From IMG/VR virus record IMGVR_UViG_3300048113_000213, positions 1 through 21,605 of that record: 21,605 nt of DNA; one strand, given 5' to 3'. Both the position numbers and the translations under genes were made by a program. A model generated the notes under the pieces. It ran no database searches. It was not told where the DNA came from and saw only the letters and a list, made by a program, of their open reading frames with translations. How positions within the stretch are numbered: position 1 is the stretch's first letter; every line of letters begins with the position of its first letter. Shown here piece by piece: positions 18,545-21,605 of this stretch. Origin of the DNA: a virus.

Positions 18545-20686
18545 ATGAACGATGATGAAATTAACATTGAAGATGATGCCATTGCATTAGAAGACACAGA
18601 TAATTCTGTTGTTAGTGATGCTGAATTATCTTCCATTATTCCCTTTATTAATGAGAAGTATCAACGCTCAGAAGATTATCGTGAACAGGATGAAGACCGA
18701 TGGTTACGTTCTTATCGTAACTACCGTGGTCTTTATGGACCAGATGTGCAATTTACTGAAGCAGAAAAATCAAGAGTATTTATTAAAGTAACAAAAACAA
18801 AAACTCTTGCTGCATATGGTCAAGTAGTTGATGTTTTATTTGCTAATCAAAAGTTTCCTTTAACGGTAGACCCTACTGAGTTACCTGAAGGGGTAGTAGA
18901 ATCTGTAAACTTTGACCCACAAGAACCAGAACAAATGCAAGATAACACGGATTTATCTAGTCCTTATGGTTTTGCAGGAGACGGAAATGATTTGTCTCCG
19001 GGTGCAACTTCTGTATCCTTACAGGATAAACTAGGTTCTTTAACAGATAAGTTAGAGCCTGTTTCAGATAAACTAAAAGAAGGTCCGGGTAAGACACCAA
19101 CTGCAATTACTTTTAGCCCCGCTATGATTGCAGCTAAGAAAATGCAAAAAAAAATCCATGACCAACTAGAAGAGTCTGGCGCAAGTAAACACATGCGTAA
19201 TACAACCTTTGAGATGGCTTTATTTGGTACAGGTGTAATGAAGGGGCCATTTGCTATTGATAAAGAGTATCCTAACTGGGATGACGAAGGTAATTATGAC
19301 CCGCTATTTAAAACGGTGCCTCAGATTCAACATGTATCTGTGTGGAACTTCTACCCTGACCCAGATGCCAGTAACATGGACGATGCTCAGTATGTAATTG
19401 AACGACACAAGATGTCTCGTACACAATTACGTTCTTTGAAGAAACGTCCATATTTCCGTGGTCAAGTTATTGATGAAGTTATTGCTATTGGCGAAAACTA
19501 TACTAAGAAGTATTGGGAAGATGACTTGTCTGACTATGCACCTGAAAGTGCTATTGACCGCTTTGAAGTACTAGAGTATTGGGGTACTGTTGATAACACT
19601 ATGCTGGAAGACCAAGACATCACTATTCCAGATGAACTAAAAGACTTCGATGAACTACAAGCTAATGTTTGGATTTGTAACAACAAACTTATTCGTATGG
19701 TTCTTAATCCATTCAAGCCTAGTAAGATACCATATCACTCTGCTCCATACGAATTAAACCCTTACTCATTCTTTGGTGTGGGTATTGCAGAGAACATGGA
19801 CGATACACAGACTTTGATGAATGGCTTCATGCGTATGGCTGTTGATAACGCCGTACTGTCTGGCAACTTAATTATGGAACTAGACGAAACTAACTTAGTA
19901 CCGGGTCAAGACTTGTCATTGTATCCGGGTAAAGTGTTCCGTAGGCAGGGTGGCGCACCGGGTCAGGCTATCTTCGGTACTAAGTTTCCTAATGTGTCTT
20001 CTGAGAACATGATGTTGTTTGATAAGGCACGTCAGTTAGCTGATGAGTCCACGGGTTTGCCATCATTCTCTCACGGTCAAACAGGTATATCTGGTGTGGG
20101 TAGAACTGCTTCTGGTATATCTATGCTTATGGGCGCAGCTTCTGGTAGCATTAAGACCGTAGTAAAGAATGTAGATGACTATCTACTGCGTCCAATTGGA
20201 GAAGGTTTTTTCCGATTTAATATGCAGTTTGACTTTGACCCTGAGATTAAAGGAGATTTAGAAGTTAAGGCACGTGGAACAGAAAGCCTCATGGCTAATG
20301 AAGTACGTAGCCAACGTCTTATGCAATTCCTTCAAACAGCAAGTAATCCAGCACTAGCACCTTTTGCTAAGTTTCAGTATATCATTCGTGAGATTGCTAC
20401 CTCACTGAGCTTAGACCCTGACAAAGTAACCAACAGTATGGATGAAGCTGCTCTACAAGCAGAGATTATGAAAGGCTTTCAAGCACCAGCCCCTGTACCG
20501 GGTCAGGAAGGCGCACCAGCGGGTGTTAACCCAATGGACCCTACAGGTGCAGGTGGAGGCAACATAGGCACAGGGCAAGCTCCTATGCCGGGAGAACAGG
20601 GATTTAGTGCAAATGGACAAGAAACAAATACTCAGCAACCTCAAGCCGCTGGTGGGCAACAACCACCAATGGGAAGCGTTCAATAG
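18545..20686 (+). CDS. Portal protein (head-to-tail connector)
   Basis: A 713-aa protein directly after TerL, with AAGGAAAAA 5 nt before the ATG. The N-terminal 40 residues are acidic. The main body has portal-like segments such as YQRSEDYREQDEDRWLRSYR, VSVWNFYPDPDASNMDDAQY, NPYSFFGVGIAENMDDTQ and TGLPSFSHGQTGISGVGRTA. The C-terminal 70 residues are Gly/Pro/Gln-rich and probably disordered. It would form the dodecameric ring through which TerL packages DNA. The call rests on length, position and motif style, not on a solved match. Confidence 0.88.
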   Translation: MNDDEINIEDDAIALEDTDNSVVSDAELSSIIPFINEKYQRSEDYREQDEDRWLRSYRNYRGLYGPDVQFTEAEKSRVFIKVTKTKTLAAYGQVVDVLFANQKFPLTVDPTELPEGVVESVNFDPQEPEQMQDNTDLSSPYGFAGDGNDLSPGATSVSLQDKLGSLTDKLEPVSDKLKEGPGKTPTAITFSPAMIAAKKMQKKIHDQLEESGASKHMRNTTFEMALFGTGVMKGPFAIDKEYPNWDDEGNYDPLFKTVPQIQHVSVWNFYPDPDASNMDDAQYVIERHKMSRTQLRSLKKRPYFRGQVIDEVIAIGENYTKKYWEDDLSDYAPESAIDRFEVLEYWGTVDNTMLEDQDITIPDELKDFDELQANVWICNNKLIRMVLNPFKPSKIPYHSAPYELNPYSFFGVGIAENMDDTQTLMNGFMRMAVDNAVLSGNLIMELDETNLVPGQDLSLYPGKVFRRQGGAPGQAIFGTKFPNVSSENMMLFDKARQLADESTGLPSFSHGQTGISGVGRTASGISMLMGAASGSIKTVVKNVDDYLLRPIGEGFFRFNMQFDFDPEIKGDLEVKARGTESLMANEVRSQRLMQFLQTASNPALAPFAKFQYIIREIATSLSLDPDKVTNSMDEAALQAEIMKGFQAPAPVPGQEGAPAGVNPMDPTGAGGGNIGTGQAPMPGEQGFSANGQETNTQQPQAAGGQQPPMGSVQ

Positions 20687-20828
20687 CTATTTAGATAGCA
20701 TGATTGAGCAGCATCAAACTGTAATGGAACAGTCAATGGATAGTGTTTCGTTACATAGACAACAAGGTGCTATTGCAGTACTACGTAGACTTAAACAACT
20801 TAGGGATGAAATAAATGGCTCTCAATAA
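20613..20828 (+). CDS. Small helical protein overlapping portal gene end
   Basis: A 71-aa protein starting MDKKQILSNLKPLVGNNHQW, then EAFNSYLDSMIEQHQTVMEQ, SMDSVSLHRQQGAIAVLRRL and KQLRDEIN. It overlaps the portal gene end by 74 nt in another frame and the next gene by 14 nt. The W..F..YL...I..H...E......QGA...L..L pattern resembles small proteins that follow portal in marine phages; function unknown. A GTG two codons upstream (20607) is another possible start. Confidence 0.75.
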   Translation: MDKKQILSNLKPLVGNNHQWEAFNSYLDSMIEQHQTVMEQSMDSVSLHRQQGAIAVLRRLKQLRDEINGSQ

Positions 20829-21605
20829 ACAAATGGAAATGTTTGAAGATGGCGGTCTTAAAGACGAAGGCGGTTCAATAGACCCTGTATCAGGCAATGA
20901 TGTTCCACCCGGCTCTACGCAAGAAGAAGTGAGAGATGACATTCCTGCACAGCTAAGTGAAGGGGAGTTTGTATTTCCTGCGGATGTAGTTCGTTTTATT
21001 GGTCTAGGCAATCTTATGCGTATTCGCCAAGACGCTAAAATGGGTTTAAAACAAATGGAAGCAATGGGTCAGATGGGTAATAGTGAGGAAGCTACTATGC
21101 CAGATGATTTACCTTTTGACATTAATGACATTGACATGGAAGACGATGGCGAGTATAATGATACACAAGAATTTGCAGTAGGTGGTATGCCTACTTCAGA
21201 TACTGGTGTTTATTTTAGTCCAGCTACAGGACCAACAACAGGTGTTGCACCTACACCTACACAAGCAGCATCTCAACAATTTGTTCAACCTGTAAGACCT
21301 ACTCAAACAAATGTACCCACAACCCCAACTTATACTGCAGCCGAAATACCTAGTTTTGCAAGTTCTGTTGGTCAAAATATTCCCGGTGTAGATTTTGAGT
21401 ATGTAGAATATACTGATGAAGCAGGTAACATTATTAGATTACGTAAGAGTAAAAGCACTGGACAACTATTAGACCCTGTTCCAGAAGGCTATACCTTTGT
21501 TGACCCTGCTAGTATTACTACTCCTACCGTTTCACCTACTGCACAGGTTAAACCTACCGTACCTTACGATGAAGGTCAAGGTTCAAAAGATGACGCTGCT
21601 GATGA
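20815..21605 (+). CDS. Conserved phage protein near portal (partial, runs off right edge)
   Basis: 263 codons are visible, starting MALNKQMEMFEDGGLKDEGG. The first third carries a segment I recall as highly conserved in marine phages: IPAQLSEGEFVFPADVVRFI, then NLMRIRQDAKMGLKQMEAMG and MPDDLPFDIND. The later part is Pro/Thr-rich and low-complexity. A GGM segment (FAVGGMPTSDTG) resembles the late-arm tag motif. It may be a scaffold, assembly or internal protein; function unknown. AGGGATG lies upstream. Confidence 0.82.
   Translation, partial: MALNKQMEMFEDGGLKDEGGSIDPVSGNDVPPGSTQEEVRDDIPAQLSEGEFVFPADVVRFIGLGNLMRIRQDAKMGLKQMEAMGQMGNSEEATMPDDLPFDINDIDMEDDGEYNDTQEFAVGGMPTSDTGVYFSPATGPTTGVAPTPTQAASQQFVQPVRPTQTNVPTTPTYTAAEIPSFASSVGQNIPGVDFEYVEYTDEAGNIIRLRKSKSTGQLLDPVPEGYTFVDPASITTPTVSPTAQVKPTVPYDEGQGSKDDAAD

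Overview
The window looks like part of a tailed double-stranded DNA phage (or prophage) genome from a marine or other aquatic metagenome, probably infecting a Gram-negative bacterium. The evidence is a large terminase, a portal, a small-terminase candidate, a GH24 lysozyme, a holin-like protein, a tyrosine integrase, and a split primase/helicase pair. These sit among many tiny, tightly overlapping genes. Several small proteins resemble families I recall from marine phage contigs (the MAIPERV-, GGYKS- and KGDGKDVAH-type proteins). The host cannot be named from the sequence. A podovirus-like phage is plausible, but no tail or capsid gene is in view to prove it.

Layout: two divergent arms leave a gene-free hub of about 1 kb (9024-10000). 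The left arm (minus strand, 9023 down to 1) is the early/replication/lysogeny module. From the hub outward it holds a 216-aa protein of unknown function, a small membrane protein, a putative HhH-GPD glycosylase-like protein, and about 20 very small proteins, many acidic and some with zinc-binding cysteine pairs. It then holds a SleB-type cell-wall hydrolase, a DUF932-type protein, the tyrosine integrase, a T7 gp4-like primase with zinc finger and Toprim domains, and the start of a DnaB-type helicase that runs off the left edge. The right arm (plus strand, 10001 to 21605) is the late module: small Lys/Arg/Gly/Met-rich proteins, an HNH-like protein, a beta-rich protein, membrane proteins, a GTA-type 3TM holin, a GH24 lysozyme, small terminase, an HTH-like protein, TerL, portal, and a partial conserved gene at the right edge.

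Regulation: the left arm carries eight copies of a perfect 15-bp palindrome (TGTCACTGAGTGACA or its centre variant). Every copy is intergenic, and none was seen in the right arm. Four sigma-70-like promoters were found on the minus strand, each near one palindrome. With the integrase, this resembles dispersed repressor sites (stoperators) of a temperate phage. The hub has two plus-strand promoters: a perfect TTGACA-17-TATAAT with an extended -10, and an upstream extended -10 promoter followed by two 22-bp direct repeats exactly 40 bp apart.

Genes are packed by TAATG and ATGA overlaps. In the small-protein cluster (3054-4753) the acidic C-terminal tails are largely made of codons that also encode the next gene's ribosome binding site and start. 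Eight genes below (4266-4412, 4595-4753, 5697-5840, 5785-5946, 5934-6107, the helicase fragment, the corrected 20613-20828 gene and the partial right-edge gene) were read or re-started directly from the sequence.
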